A program made the translations under genes and the position numbers. The notes below the pieces were generated by a model. The model was not told where the DNA came from and did not search any database. It was given only the letters and a program-made list of their open reading frames with translations. This document shows positions 53,043-61,507 of a stretch of DNA of 64,000 bases, piece after piece; the first letter of the stretch is position 1; every line of letters starts with the position of its first letter. The stretch lies in assembly GCF_001499855.1 (NCBI RefSeq), contig NZ_LQIK01000032.1, forward strand, positions 1-64,000, written 5' to 3'. The DNA is from Mycobacterium sp. GA-0227b (lineage in GTDB: Bacteria > Actinomycetota > Actinomycetes > Mycobacteriales > Mycobacteriaceae).

Positions 53043-53111
53043 CCCGGCGGGATCGCCGGTTTGGTGCGCGCAAACCCAAGAAGGCGGTTACCGCGGCGCG
53101 GCGAACACCGG

Positions 53112-53117
53112 TAGCCT
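53112..53117 (+). promoter_or_regulatory. -10 box of purM (leaderless)
   Basis: TAGCCT lies 8 bases before the purM ATG at 53126. Confidence 0.45.
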
Positions 53118-53125
53118 TTATCGCG

Positions 53126-54199
<1,074 letters not shown>

Positions 54200-54215
54200 G
54201 CCTCAGCTCTGAGCG

Positions 54216-54395
54216 TCAGCGGCGCCAGTCGTCGTCGTCGACCCAGTCGTCGGCCACCGGGTCGGTACCGGCCATGTCGTCATCGGGAGCGCCCGACAGC
54301 TCGCGCTGAAGCCGCTCGAAGTCGGTCTGCGGTGAGCTGTATTTGAGCTCACGAGCAACCTTGGTCTGCTTTGCCTTTGCCCGGCCGCGGCCCAT
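54216..54395 (-). CDS. DUF3073 protein (Rv0810c type)
   Basis: 59 residues. The conserved basic start GRGRAKAKQTKVARELKYSS is followed by an acidic C-terminus (DDDMAGTDPVADDWVDDDDW). The family is small and widespread in actinobacteria, with no known function; the basic/acidic split suggests nucleic-acid or protein binding. ATG 54395 has a G-rich ribosome site. An open frame continues upstream but lacks family similarity. The 127-base gap to the next gene shows nothing else clear. Confidence 0.88.
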   Translation of the reverse strand: MGRGRAKAKQTKVARELKYSSPQTDFERLQRELSGAPDDDMAGTDPVADDWVDDDDWRR

Positions 54396-54522
54396 GGGGG
54401 GACCCCCTCGCGCAATAACGGAGCGGCCCGATTTGCAGGCGGCTCCGATCTGATCTGTCTTTTTATCGTCCTGCCGACACTTTACCGTGCCTGGCTGCGG
54501 TGCGCTGCCAGGCCCTCGGCGG

Positions 54523-55599
54523 TCAGCGGTTTCCGCCGCGCAGCTGTTCGACCGCGCGGCGTCCGGCACCTGCGACGTCGGGCGGCGGCATCGAGTCCGC
54601 GTCGATCAGCGCGGGCACCCCTGCGACGGTCAATTCGGTGTCCGCGGGCAGCCCCCGCTTGAGCAGCGCCAGCGCGACGGGGCCGTCGTCCACGTGGTCG
54701 ACCACCGTGCCGAGGCGACCGACCGTCCGGCCGGCGGCGAGCACCGGGTCGCCGGTGCTGGGCCGGTCGGTCGAACCGTCGAGATGCAACCGCACCAGCA
54801 TCCGCGGCGGTTTACCCAGGTTGTGCACCCGGGCGACGGTCTCCTGCCCTCGGTAGCAGCCCTTGTCCAGATGCACGGCGGGGCCGATCCAGCCGACCTC
54901 GTGCGGGATCGTCCGCTCGTCGGTGTCCACACCCAGCCGGGGCCGAAGCGTGGCCACCCGGTGGGCCTCGTAGGCCCACACCCCGGCGGGCCGGACCCCT
55001 GCGTCGTCGAGCCGCCGGCGCCAGCGGTCGACCTGTTCGCGGGGCACCACGAGGTCGAGTTCGAGCGCCGATCCGCCGAGGCGCCGCACGAAGCCGCCTT
55101 CGGGAAGCGCGACGGCCGTGCGTTCCGCCGGTAGCGAACCGACGCCGAGCGCGTCGAGCACCGCGGCGTCAGCCAACCGCGGGCCGAGCAGTGACAACAC
55201 CGCCAGGTCGGCCGGTTCGACCGCGACGTCGGACCAGAACACCATCTTGCGCAGGTAGCTCAGCAGCGCCTCGCCACGCCACGCTTCGGTGTCGAGATAC
55301 GTGACGCCGCCGAGTTCGGTTTGCAGCCAGTGATCTTCGACACGGCCCTGGCCGTCGAGGCTGAGATTCTCGGTGACCGTGCCGTCGCCCATGTCGCTGA
55401 CGTGCTGGGTGGTCAGACTGTGCAGCCAGGTCCTGCGGTCGCCGCCGGTGAGGGTGAGCACAGCGCGGTGTGAGCGGTCCACGACGACCGCCGCGTCCGC
55501 CGCCGCCCGTTGCTCGGCCAGCGGATCGCCGTAGTGCCAGACAGCGCCGGCGTCGGGTCCGGTGTCGGGAGCGGGGACGGCTGGCGCAGAGAATGTCAC
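54523..55599 (-). CDS. ygfZ: YgfZ/GcvT-like folate-binding protein (Rv0811c type)
   Basis: 358 residues. The hallmark KGCYRGQE is present, with the folate-binding GcvT-like fold around it. Family members help make or repair certain Fe-S enzymes using tetrahydrofolate. The GTG at 55599 follows TAGAGT by 6 bases. It diverges from the aminodeoxychorismate lyase gene, a folate-pathway enzyme, by 51 bases. Confidence 0.92.
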   Translation of the reverse strand: MTFSAPAVPAPDTGPDAGAVWHYGDPLAEQRAAADAAVVVDRSHRAVLTLTGGDRRTWLHSLTTQHVSDMGDGTVTENLSLDGQGRVEDHWLQTELGGVTYLDTEAWRGEALLSYLRKMVFWSDVAVEPADLAVLSLLGPRLADAAVLDALGVGSLPAERTAVALPEGGFVRRLGGSALELDLVVPREQVDRWRRRLDDAGVRPAGVWAYEAHRVATLRPRLGVDTDERTIPHEVGWIGPAVHLDKGCYRGQETVARVHNLGKPPRMLVRLHLDGSTDRPSTGDPVLAAGRTVGRLGTVVDHVDDGPVALALLKRGLPADTELTVAGVPALIDADSMPPPDVAGAGRRAVEQLRGGNR

Positions 55600-55605
55600 A
55601 CGTCA

Positions 55606-55611
55606 ACTCTA
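55606..55611 (-). promoter_or_regulatory. -10 box of the ygfZ-type gene (leaderless)
   Basis: TAGAGT on the minus strand lies 6 bases before the GTG at 55599. Confidence 0.5.
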
Positions 55612-55636
55612 CGTTCGGCCCTCGGCGGGCCGCGGC

Positions 55637-55642
55637 TACGCT
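55637..55642 (+). promoter_or_regulatory. -10 box of the pabC-type gene (leaderless)
   Basis: TACGCT lies 8 bases before ATG 55651. Confidence 0.45.
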
Positions 55643-55650
55643 GTGGGCCC

Positions 55651-56538
55651 ATGGCTGGCGAACCCGGGGTCGTGGTGACGCTGGACGGGCGGTTGCACGA
55701 TCCGGCGGCGGCGCTGCTGCACGCCGACGACCTCGCAGCGGTACGCGGCGACGGTGTCTTCGAGACGCTGCTGATCCGCGACGGCCGACCGTGCCTGCTC
55801 GAAAGCCACCTGGCCCGGCTCAGCCAATCGGCGCGGATGACCGACTTGCCGGCACCCGACCTGCCGCGGTGGCGGGCCGCGGTGTCCGCAGCGGTCGAGG
55901 AATGGAACGCGCGCGCCGACGACGAGGGCGTGCTGCGGCTGGTGTACAGCCGGGGCCGCGAAGGCGGGTCGCCACCGACGGCGTTCGCCACGATCGGTGC
56001 GTTGCCGGCGCGGGTGGCCCAGGTGCGCCGCCACGGGCTTGCGGCGCTGACGCTGCCCCGCGGACTACCGACCGAGGGCACCGCCGAGATGCCGTGGCTG
56101 TTGGCCGGCGCGAAGACGTTGTCGTACGCGGTGAACATGGCCGCCCTGCGGCATGCCGAGCGGCACGGCGCCGGCGATGTGATCTTCGTCGGCGCCGATG
56201 GTCACCTCCTCGAGGGACCGCGTTCGACCGTGGTGATCGCCGCCGAGTCCGAACCGGGCGCGGGCGACGTCGCGTTCTTCACGCCGCCGCCATGGTTCCC
56301 GATCCTGCGCGGCACCACGCAGCAGGCGTTGTTCGAGGTGGCGCGCAACAAGGGGTACGACTGCGACTACCGCTCGTTGCGGACAACGGATCTGCTTACC
56401 GCTCAAGGTGTTTGGCTGGTGTCGAGCATCACGCTCGCCGCGCGGGTGCACACCCTCGACGGCAGAGCGCTGCCGCCGAGCCCGTTGGCGGCGGAGTTCG
56501 CCGAACTCGTCGACGCCGCGGTCGTCAGCGATCGCTGA
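55651..56538 (+). CDS. pabC: Aminodeoxychorismate lyase, class IV PLP enzyme (Rv0812 type)
   Basis: 295 residues of the branched-chain aminotransferase/ADC lyase fold. The PLP lysine is in LLAGAKTLSYAVNM, the C-terminal PLP-phosphate region is in LVSSITLAARVHTLDG, and GDGVFETLLIRDG is the N-terminal signature. It probably releases 4-aminobenzoate for folate; a D-amino-acid aminotransferase role cannot be excluded from sequence alone. Confidence 0.88.
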   Translation: MAGEPGVVVTLDGRLHDPAAALLHADDLAAVRGDGVFETLLIRDGRPCLLESHLARLSQSARMTDLPAPDLPRWRAAVSAAVEEWNARADDEGVLRLVYSRGREGGSPPTAFATIGALPARVAQVRRHGLAALTLPRGLPTEGTAEMPWLLAGAKTLSYAVNMAALRHAERHGAGDVIFVGADGHLLEGPRSTVVIAAESEPGAGDVAFFTPPPWFPILRGTTQQALFEVARNKGYDCDYRSLRTTDLLTAQGVWLVSSITLAARVHTLDGRALPPSPLAAEFAELVDAAVVSDR

Positions 56539-56621
56539 ACGCGGGTACCGTCGCGCGTATACGGGGAACCATCGCCTCGCCGTGTGCAGATGAACCGGTA
56601 CGCCGATACAGGCTGGCCGGC

Positions 56622-57137
56622 TCAGCAGTCGAACACCAACCAGCAGATGTGGTTCCGCAATCGCTGATCGTCAAGTACGAGTTCTCGGATCGCCTCCGGG
56701 AGCTGGTCCCGCTGCCAGCGGCACTCGAGTCGTCCTGCGGCTTCGGCCTCGCCGTCCGGCGCAGCAGCACGTGCGGCCTTGATCGCATAGGCGGCCGCGC
56801 CGAGTTCGTGGGCGGCGACATGGGCTACGGCGCCAGCCTGGCCAGCTGCGTATGCGGCGTGCCGTGCTGCCCCTTGCTTGTCTCGCGCCGCTCCCATGGA
56901 ATGACCTCCTGCCGCGCGAGACTCCATCATCTTGACCTCGCCCCGCACCCAGGCGCGGGCATGCTCGATGGCCTGACGCGGTCGTGGATCCTCAGGGTGA
57001 GCTGACTCGAAGAGGTGAAGCACGTGCTCCGCGCATGAGGCCGCCCATAGTGCGAGCAAATGGTGATCCGAGTCCGTCAATGTCCCACCGCGGCGGACGG
57101 TCACAAAGCGCGGATCGCGCACCTTCGGGAGAATCAT
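56622..57137 (-). CDS. Imm5-like putative immunity protein (orphan)
   Basis: 171 residues. ILPKVRDPRFVTVRRGGTLTDSDHHLLALWAA followed by HARAWVRGEVKMMESRAAG and an Ala/His-rich helical core (AAHELGAAAYAIKAARAA) fits what I recall of the Imm5 family of polymorphic-toxin immunity proteins. No toxin gene is adjacent: the neighbours are folate and hydrolase genes. It may protect against a toxin delivered by other cells or be a relic. The family call is by memory of the motif pattern. Confidence 0.7.
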   Translation of the reverse strand: MILPKVRDPRFVTVRRGGTLTDSDHHLLALWAASCAEHVLHLFESAHPEDPRPRQAIEHARAWVRGEVKMMESRAAGGHSMGAARDKQGAARHAAYAAGQAGAVAHVAAHELGAAAYAIKAARAAAPDGEAEAAGRLECRWQRDQLPEAIRELVLDDQRLRNHICWLVFDC

Positions 57138-57209
57138 GGCTGGCGGGCCCCTATGTAAGTCCGCCCCGCATCCTATCCAGGCGAACCTTGCGGTCTTTCC
57201 CGTGGCTCG

Positions 57210-57341
57210 TCAACTGTTGCGGCAGCTAGAAGTTCGCGCTGGTGATATTCGAATCTGCGGGCGCACCGCGTCTAAACCGACTTCGTCGACGAGGCGTAGC
57301 GCGGTGTCGATCATCGCTTCGCGCGTAGCTAGGGTGAGTCC
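57210..57341 (-). pseudogene. TetR-regulator remnant
   Basis: The minus-strand frame encodes LTLATREAMIDTALRLVDEV and then GLDAV, the typical first helix of a TetR protein. It is lost before the helix-turn-helix and ends RPQIRISPARTSSCRNS. No start codon remains in a good place. It is divergent from the hydrolase gene at 57342, as an intact TetR regulator would be, so it probably once controlled that gene. Confidence 0.6.
57330..57335 (+). promoter_or_regulatory. -10 box of the hydrolase gene (leaderless)
   Basis: TAGGGT lies 6 bases before ATG 57342, over the 5' end of the TetR remnant. Confidence 0.5.
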
Positions 57342-58172
57342 ATGCTTGCCGTTCCGTCTTCCGACGGCGTCGAGGTACACGCGTACGACGAGGGGCATGG
57401 CCCCGCCATCGTGATCGTCGGTCCGGGATTGGACGACGGGACAAGGACGAAGAAACTCTCCGGCCTACTCGCCGCGAGGTTCCGCGTCATCCGACTGCAC
57501 CGCCGCCAATACCGGCTCGACCTCAAGCGCGACCCGAAATTGGGAGGACCGCCTGCAACGATCGCCGATGAGGTCGAAGACTTACTCGCAATCGTGCGGA
57601 CTGTCGGGGAATCGGTGCTGCTGTACGGCCATTCTGACGGTGGCGTTGTCGCCCTGGAGGCGTTGGCGACATCGCCGTCTTCGTTCACCGGCGGCGTGAT
57701 CTTCGAACCCGCAGCTGTCATCGACAAACCTCTGGCAGGCGAGCACGGCGAGGTGCTGGCCAAGGCGCGAGCGGCGTTGGCCGCTGGCCGCCCCGACAAG
57801 GCGATGGCCATCTTTTTCCGCGAAACAATCGAGCTACCGGCCTGGCAGGCACCACTAGCAGCGATGGCCTGCGCGCTCATCCCGCGCCTTCGTCGGCTGG
57901 TGCCGTGCCAACTCGACGCCCTCGAAGCGCTGGACCAGCTCGGCAACCGTCTCAACACCTACGCCACGATCCGAGTGCCCACCCTCTTGCTGGGCGGTGA
58001 CAGAAGCCCACAACATCTCGTTCGGCGCCTGGATGCGATCGAACGCGCGATACCAGATGCGGAACGTGTGGTGATGGCCGGCCGTGATCACGGTGCCGAC
58101 CTCAAACACCCGAAGGACGTCGCGCGAATCATCGAGTCCTTCGCCGACCGCATCCACACGTCAGCGGAATAG
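57342..58172 (+). CDS. Alpha/beta hydrolase
   Basis: 276 residues. The nucleophile is in LLYGHSDGGVVAL, the acid is probably in LLLGGDRSP, and the histidine is in MAGRDHGADL. N-terminal AIVIVGPGLDDGTRTK gives the oxyanion region. There is no signal peptide. It could be an esterase or haloperoxidase-like hydrolase; no substrate is evident. Base composition fits neighbours. Confidence 0.85.
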   Translation: MLAVPSSDGVEVHAYDEGHGPAIVIVGPGLDDGTRTKKLSGLLAARFRVIRLHRRQYRLDLKRDPKLGGPPATIADEVEDLLAIVRTVGESVLLYGHSDGGVVALEALATSPSSFTGGVIFEPAAVIDKPLAGEHGEVLAKARAALAAGRPDKAMAIFFRETIELPAWQAPLAAMACALIPRLRRLVPCQLDALEALDQLGNRLNTYATIRVPTLLLGGDRSPQHLVRRLDAIERAIPDAERVVMAGRDHGADLKHPKDVARIIESFADRIHTSAE

Positions 58173-58314
58173 CCGATTTCGGGCCCGCTGCCTCGGCACC
58201 CGTTCAACTGGGTAGGCAAGTGCATCCGCCCGGCACGGGAGATAAATCACTACCAGCCCTAATAGCGTCAGTGGTACCTTCGCCGGTACACAGGGAAGGA
58301 GGTGGTCCGAGATT

Positions 58315-58353
58315 TTGAGTGACTTATGGACTTGTGAGGTGGCTGCGAGCTAG
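58315..58353 (+). other. Possible 12-codon short ORF with strong ribosome site
   Basis: After the sequence GGAAGGAGGTGG (58294-58305), a frame from TTG reads LSDLWTCEVAAS and ends TAG. The spacing to TTG is 12 bases, longer than ideal; an in-frame ATT is at 58312. TACCTT at 58275-58280 is a possible -10 box. It sits in the 346-base stretch 58173-58518 that has no other gene, upstream of two hairpins. It may be a leader peptide or small RNA with an ORF. Confidence 0.4.
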
Positions 58354-58422
58354 CAGCGCCAGGGGAATGAGCTGACGGCTCTTCGCGCTCTGCGCGCGCT
58401 GGCGAATTCCCCGCAGTCACCC

Positions 58423-58473
58423 GGCCCCCGAGCCCCTCGGTTTTGTCCGCCAGGAACACACGGCTCGGGGGCC
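58423..58473. terminator. Perfect 12-bp inverted repeat, likely terminator or structured RNA end
   Basis: GGCCCCCGAGCC at 58423-58434 pairs exactly with GGCTCGGGGGCC at 58462-58473 around a 27-base loop. It lies between convergent genes (hydrolase and lipoprotein), so it could end transcripts from both sides. It lacks a U-run, as many mycobacterial terminators do. Confidence 0.6.
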
Positions 58474-58491
58474 GCCCCATATCTGGGGGCG
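58473..58491. terminator. Second short hairpin
   Basis: CGCCCC and GGGGCG pair around a 7-base loop, immediately after the longer inverted repeat and 28 bases from the end of the lipoprotein gene. Confidence 0.45.
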
Positions 58492-58518
58492 AATTGGTAA
58501 CGAGCCGTGGCGGTTTGC

Positions 58519-58785
58519 TCAGCCGGCAGGTCCCGGCGCGAACGACGCGCAAGCCTGCATGGCCCGATGCCAGGTATCGGGATCGACTCCCGGCGGCGGA
58601 GCGGCCGCAGGACCGGGAGCGGCGGGGACCCCGTGGTCGTTGAGGCACTGCGCCAGCGACCCGTGGCCGGCCGGGGCGTTCGATGTGTTCGATGTGGTGG
58701 TCTGCTGCTCGGCCGGCGGGTCCGACGCGCAGCCGGCCAGGATCGCGGCCGCGACGACGCCCGTGGCGAGCCAGATCGCGCGCAT
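58519..58785 (-). CDS. Small lipoprotein
   Basis: 88 residues. The N-terminal signal IWLATGVVAAAILAGC ends in a lipobox LAGC, so the cysteine should be lipidated and the protein anchored outside the membrane. The mature part is low-complexity (Pro/Ala/Thr/Ser) with two more cysteines (AQCLNDHG, MQACASFAP) that could form a disulfide. The ATG overlaps the nitrobindin-like stop. Confidence 0.82.
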   Translation of the reverse strand: MRAIWLATGVVAAAILAGCASDPPAEQQTTTSNTSNAPAGHGSLAQCLNDHGVPAAPGPAAAPPPGVDPDTWHRAMQACASFAPGPAG

Positions 58786-59414
58786 CAGCCGACGAACCTC
58801 GACAGCCGGGCCGACAGGTGCGGAACCAGGCCGCCGTCGGCGTCGACGCGCTCCTCGACGTACGCGAGATCGCCGCCCTCGACGATGCCGTAGAGCCGTT
58901 TCGCCCCACCGACCAGCATCCCGGACTTACTGCGCGCCAACGCATCCGTGACGAGTTCCCACGACGACTGGGTGAGGGGGCGGCCGTAGAACAGCTCGAT
59001 GTAGCCGGCGGAATGGGCGAGCAGCAGTTCGATGGCCTGCGACTCGGACGGATCGGCCGGGTCGTTGACGAACCGCCAGTAGCCCGACTCGCGCAGCGAC
59101 GGCTGGTCATAGTCGCCCGACTCGGTCAGCCGCCACGAGCGCGCTTCCCAGATCAGGTAGTCCCCGCCGTCGTGGGAGACCACGATCTGCTGGCCGAACC
59201 GGTAGTCGCCGTCGGCACCGCGGCCCTCACCCTCACCGCGCCAGACACCGACCAGCGGCAGCAGGGCCAGCAGCGCGTCGTTGAGGTTCACGCCTTCGCG
59301 CAGATTGGCGGTGTCGGACGGCGCCGGCAGATCACCGAAGACCGGGATGTTCCGCGCGGCGGTCGTTTTCGCGCGCTCGGCCGCCGCCGCGACTGCGTCG
59401 TCGCCCGACGTCAC
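58785..59414 (-). CDS. Nitrobindin-like FABP-fold protein (Rv0813c type)
   Basis: 209 residues. The nitrobindin motif GVWRGEGEG is at residues 56-64. A histidine in LVPHLSARL near the C-terminus is a possible heme ligand. The fold is a ten-strand barrel; relatives bind heme and handle nitric oxide or peroxynitrite, although heme binding of this subgroup is uncertain. The GTG start overlaps the stop of a newly noted 32-codon gene upstream (GTGA). It is cytosolic. Confidence 0.88.
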   Translation of the reverse strand: MTSGDDAVAAAAERAKTTAARNIPVFGDLPAPSDTANLREGVNLNDALLALLPLVGVWRGEGEGRGADGDYRFGQQIVVSHDGGDYLIWEARSWRLTESGDYDQPSLRESGYWRFVNDPADPSESQAIELLLAHSAGYIELFYGRPLTQSSWELVTDALARSKSGMLVGGAKRLYGIVEGGDLAYVEERVDADGGLVPHLSARLSRFVG

Positions 59415-59509
59415 GACTCGTCGGTGATCAGCCGGTACAGCGCGTACAACGCGAACCAGGTGATGACCACCGTCGCGGCCACCAGCAGGAGTTCGAAGAA
59501 CAGCACCAC
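59411..59509 (-). CDS. 32-codon single-pass membrane protein, coupled to the nitrobindin-like gene
   Basis: The frame starts GTG-GTG and encodes VVLFFELLLVAATVVITW, one hydrophobic membrane segment, then FALYALYRLITDES and TGA. The TGA overlaps the GTG of the next gene, a strong sign of real translation. AAGGA lies about 14 bases upstream of the GTG. It is too short for usual annotation. Its function is unknown; it may regulate or locate the downstream protein. Confidence 0.65.
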   Translation of the reverse strand: MVLFFELLLVAATVVITWFALYALYRLITDES

Positions 59510-59631
59510 GGGGTGCAGTCTATCCTTCGGCTCGTCGCCGGGTTCGCCGGCCCCGGCCCGCCGAATCTGAACTTGTGCGCGAGTTTTTCACGAATTCTCA
59601 AGCACAAGCTCAGTTTCGACGTGGAAGCGCG

Positions 59632-59934
59632 CTACGCGACCTTGACGTCGACCTCGTGGATCCCTGCGCCGGACGGGGCCACGACGGCATCGCCGTTGCC
59701 GACCTTCGACAGCGCGCGCAGCGTCCACGTACCGGGTGCGGCGAAGAACCGGAAGTCGCCGGTGGCTGATGCGACCACCTCGGCGGTGAACTCGTCAGAG
59801 CTGTCCAGCAGCCGCACGAACGCGCCGCCGACGGCCTGTCCCGACCCGTCCACGACGCGGCCGGTGATCACCGTCTCCTTTTCCAAGTCGACGCTGGCGG
59901 GCAACGTCAGGCCTTGTTTCGGGGCAGAGCACAT
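59632..59934 (-). CDS. sseC2: SseC2 (DUF1416)
   Basis: 100 residues. CSAPKQGLTLPASVDLEKE is followed by a small beta-sandwich (VITGRVVDGSGQAVGGAFVRLLD) as in carboxypeptidase-regulatory-like domains. It is always linked to the rhodanese CysA2/SseA in mycobacteria and is thought to aid sulfur metabolism. It starts one base after the cysA2 stop. A 122-base gap downstream before the small membrane gene shows no feature. Confidence 0.9.
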   Translation of the reverse strand: MCSAPKQGLTLPASVDLEKETVITGRVVDGSGQAVGGAFVRLLDSSDEFTAEVVASATGDFRFFAAPGTWTLRALSKVGNGDAVVAPSGAGIHEVDVKVA

Positions 59935-59935
59935 A

Positions 59936-60769
59936 TCAACTTCCCAACTCGATCGGGGCACCCACGAGGGAGCCGTATTCCGTCCAACTGCCGTCGTAGT
60001 TCTTGACGTTCTGGTGTCCGAGCAACTCCTGCAGGACGAACCACGTGTGCGACGACCGCTCACCGATGCGGCAGTAGGCGATCGTCTCCTTCTCACCGTC
60101 CAGGCCGGCCTCGGCGTACAGCTTCGCGAGGGCCTCGTCGGACTTGAACGTGCCGTCGTCGTTGGCCGCCTTGCTCCACGGAACGTTGATCGCCCCCGGG
60201 ATATGCCCGGGCCGCTGGCTCTGCTCCTGGGGCAGGTGCGCGGGAGCCAGAATCTTGCCGGAGAACTCGTCGGGAGAACGCACATCGACGAGGTTCTTGC
60301 TGTTGATCGCGGCGATCACCTCGTCGCGGAAAGCCCGGATGGTGTTGTCGGGCGCCTTGGCCGTGTAGCTGGTCGCCGGGCGCTTGACCACGTCGGTGGA
60401 CAGCGGACGACCGTCGAGCTCCCACTTCTTGCGGCCGCCGTCGAGCAGCTTGACGTCCTGGTGCCCGTACAGCTTGAAGTACCAGTAGGCGTACGCGGCG
60501 AACCAGTTGTTGTTGCCGCCGTAGAGAATCACCGTGTCGTCATTGGAAATGCCGCGCTCGCTCAACAGTTTCGAGAACTGTTGCTGGTCAACGAAATCGC
60601 GGCGCACCGGATCCTGCAGATCGGTCTTCCAGTCGATCTTGACGGCGCCCTCGATGTGACCGGTGTCGTAGGCGCTGGTGTCCTCGTCGACCTCGACGAA
60701 GACGGTGTTCGGCGCGTTGAGATTGCTCTCGGCCCAGTCAACCGTGACCAGGACGTCGGAGCGTGCCAT
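59936..60769 (-). CDS. cysA2: Thiosulfate sulfurtransferase (rhodanese) CysA2
   Basis: 277 residues with two rhodanese domains. The active cysteine is C233 in IAYCRIGERSSHTWF; the CRxGxRx[ST] loop indicates thiosulfate over 3-mercaptopyruvate. The first domain is inactive as usual. It moves sulfur from thiosulfate to acceptors such as cyanide or thiols in the cytosol. AAAGGATCTCC precedes ATG 60769. Confidence 0.94.
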   Translation of the reverse strand: MARSDVLVTVDWAESNLNAPNTVFVEVDEDTSAYDTGHIEGAVKIDWKTDLQDPVRRDFVDQQQFSKLLSERGISNDDTVILYGGNNNWFAAYAYWYFKLYGHQDVKLLDGGRKKWELDGRPLSTDVVKRPATSYTAKAPDNTIRAFRDEVIAAINSKNLVDVRSPDEFSGKILAPAHLPQEQSQRPGHIPGAINVPWSKAANDDGTFKSDEALAKLYAEAGLDGEKETIAYCRIGERSSHTWFVLQELLGHQNVKNYDGSWTEYGSLVGAPIELGS

Positions 60770-60805
60770 ATAGGAGATCCTTTCGGTTGCTTCAGGTTCG
60801 AAGTT

Positions 60806-61297
60806 CTATGCGGGTGACGGTGTGCCTGCGTTCTTTCGAACGCGTGCGACGAGCGGGTAGAGCTGACAGCCAAGGCAGATGCCGAAGGCCGCGTTCAGGA
60901 AGGCCGCCACGAGCGCGAAGCCGGTGGCGATGAGGCCCAGCAGCGGATGGGCGGTCACGAAGCCGGCGACGCCGACCACCGCGAACCCCAAGCCGACGAG
61001 TTGGGCGAACTTGAGCGGCGCGACGGGTTCCTTCTCGGTGACGGGTCCGAGCCGCGGGGCGACGAAGCGGCCGAAGATCAGGCCGTAGGGATGCGATGGC
61101 GGCCCGCGCCACGCGCCGACGGCGAACACCACCGCCTGCGCGCCCAGGAGCGCAGCCGCTGCGACCGGGCTGAGCGGCCACACCAGCAGCGTCGCCACGA
61201 GGACCCCGGTGGTGAGCCACGCGGCGAACCGCGGTCCGCGCACGTCCACTTGATCGGGTGTCCGGGTCTTGATTGTCGACATATCCGTCGCTGACAT
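60806..61297 (-). CDS. DUF4395 membrane protein
   Basis: 163 residues with four hydrophobic segments (AAWLTTGVLVATLLVWPL, AAAALLGAQAVVFAVGAW, FAQLVGLGFAVVGVAGFV, LIATGFALVAAFLNAAFG). C-terminal GICLGCQLYPL has a CxxC pair typical of DUF4395. The family sits beside rhodanese genes and may move a sulfur compound or redox carrier. It is the first protein gene after the polycysteine ORF. The ATG at 61297 follows CAGGAG by 7 bases. Confidence 0.85.
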   Translation of the reverse strand: MSATDMSTIKTRTPDQVDVRGPRFAAWLTTGVLVATLLVWPLSPVAAAALLGAQAVVFAVGAWRGPPSHPYGLIFGRFVAPRLGPVTEKEPVAPLKFAQLVGLGFAVVGVAGFVTAHPLLGLIATGFALVAAFLNAAFGICLGCQLYPLVARVRKNAGTPSPA

Positions 61298-61385
61298 TCA
61301 TGTGCTCCTGTGGGCTGTCATGGGCTGGGCTGGGATTGACCACAGAGGTCGCTCCCGAGTGCGGCGCGAAGAACGGCGCGGCTAC

Positions 61386-61478
61386 TCAGCAGCTGCAACA
61401 ACAACAGCAAGAACCCGCGACGCGGCACAGATCGACTGCGCGGCGCTTGGTGAGCATCGGCTCGAGGCGGGCGGACAC
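61386..61478 (-). CDS. Polycysteine leaderless short ORF, cysteine-responsive attenuator
   Basis: A 30-codon frame from GTG 61478 to TGA 61388-61386. It ends CRVAGSCCCCCSC, with seven cysteines in the last 13 residues. The GTG is 7 bases after TAAGCT, so the mRNA should be leaderless. This matches the published mycobacterial class of polycysteine leaderless ORFs, in which ribosome stalling at Cys codons controls the operon. Here it lies 88 bases upstream of DUF4395-cysA2-sseC2. An internal ATG (61457) would give a 23-residue form. Confidence 0.85.
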   Translation of the reverse strand: MSARLEPMLTKRRAVDLCRVAGSCCCCCSC

Positions 61479-61485
61479 GCCGGAC

Positions 61486-61491
61486 AGCTTA
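61486..61491 (-). promoter_or_regulatory. -10 box of the polycysteine ORF and sulfur operon
   Basis: TAAGCT on the minus strand lies 7 bases before the GTG at 61478. It sits between the ORF and the end of thiX, so the sulfur operon has its own promoter. Confidence 0.55.
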
Positions 61492-61507
61492 CCAACCGAC
61501 TCGGCGA

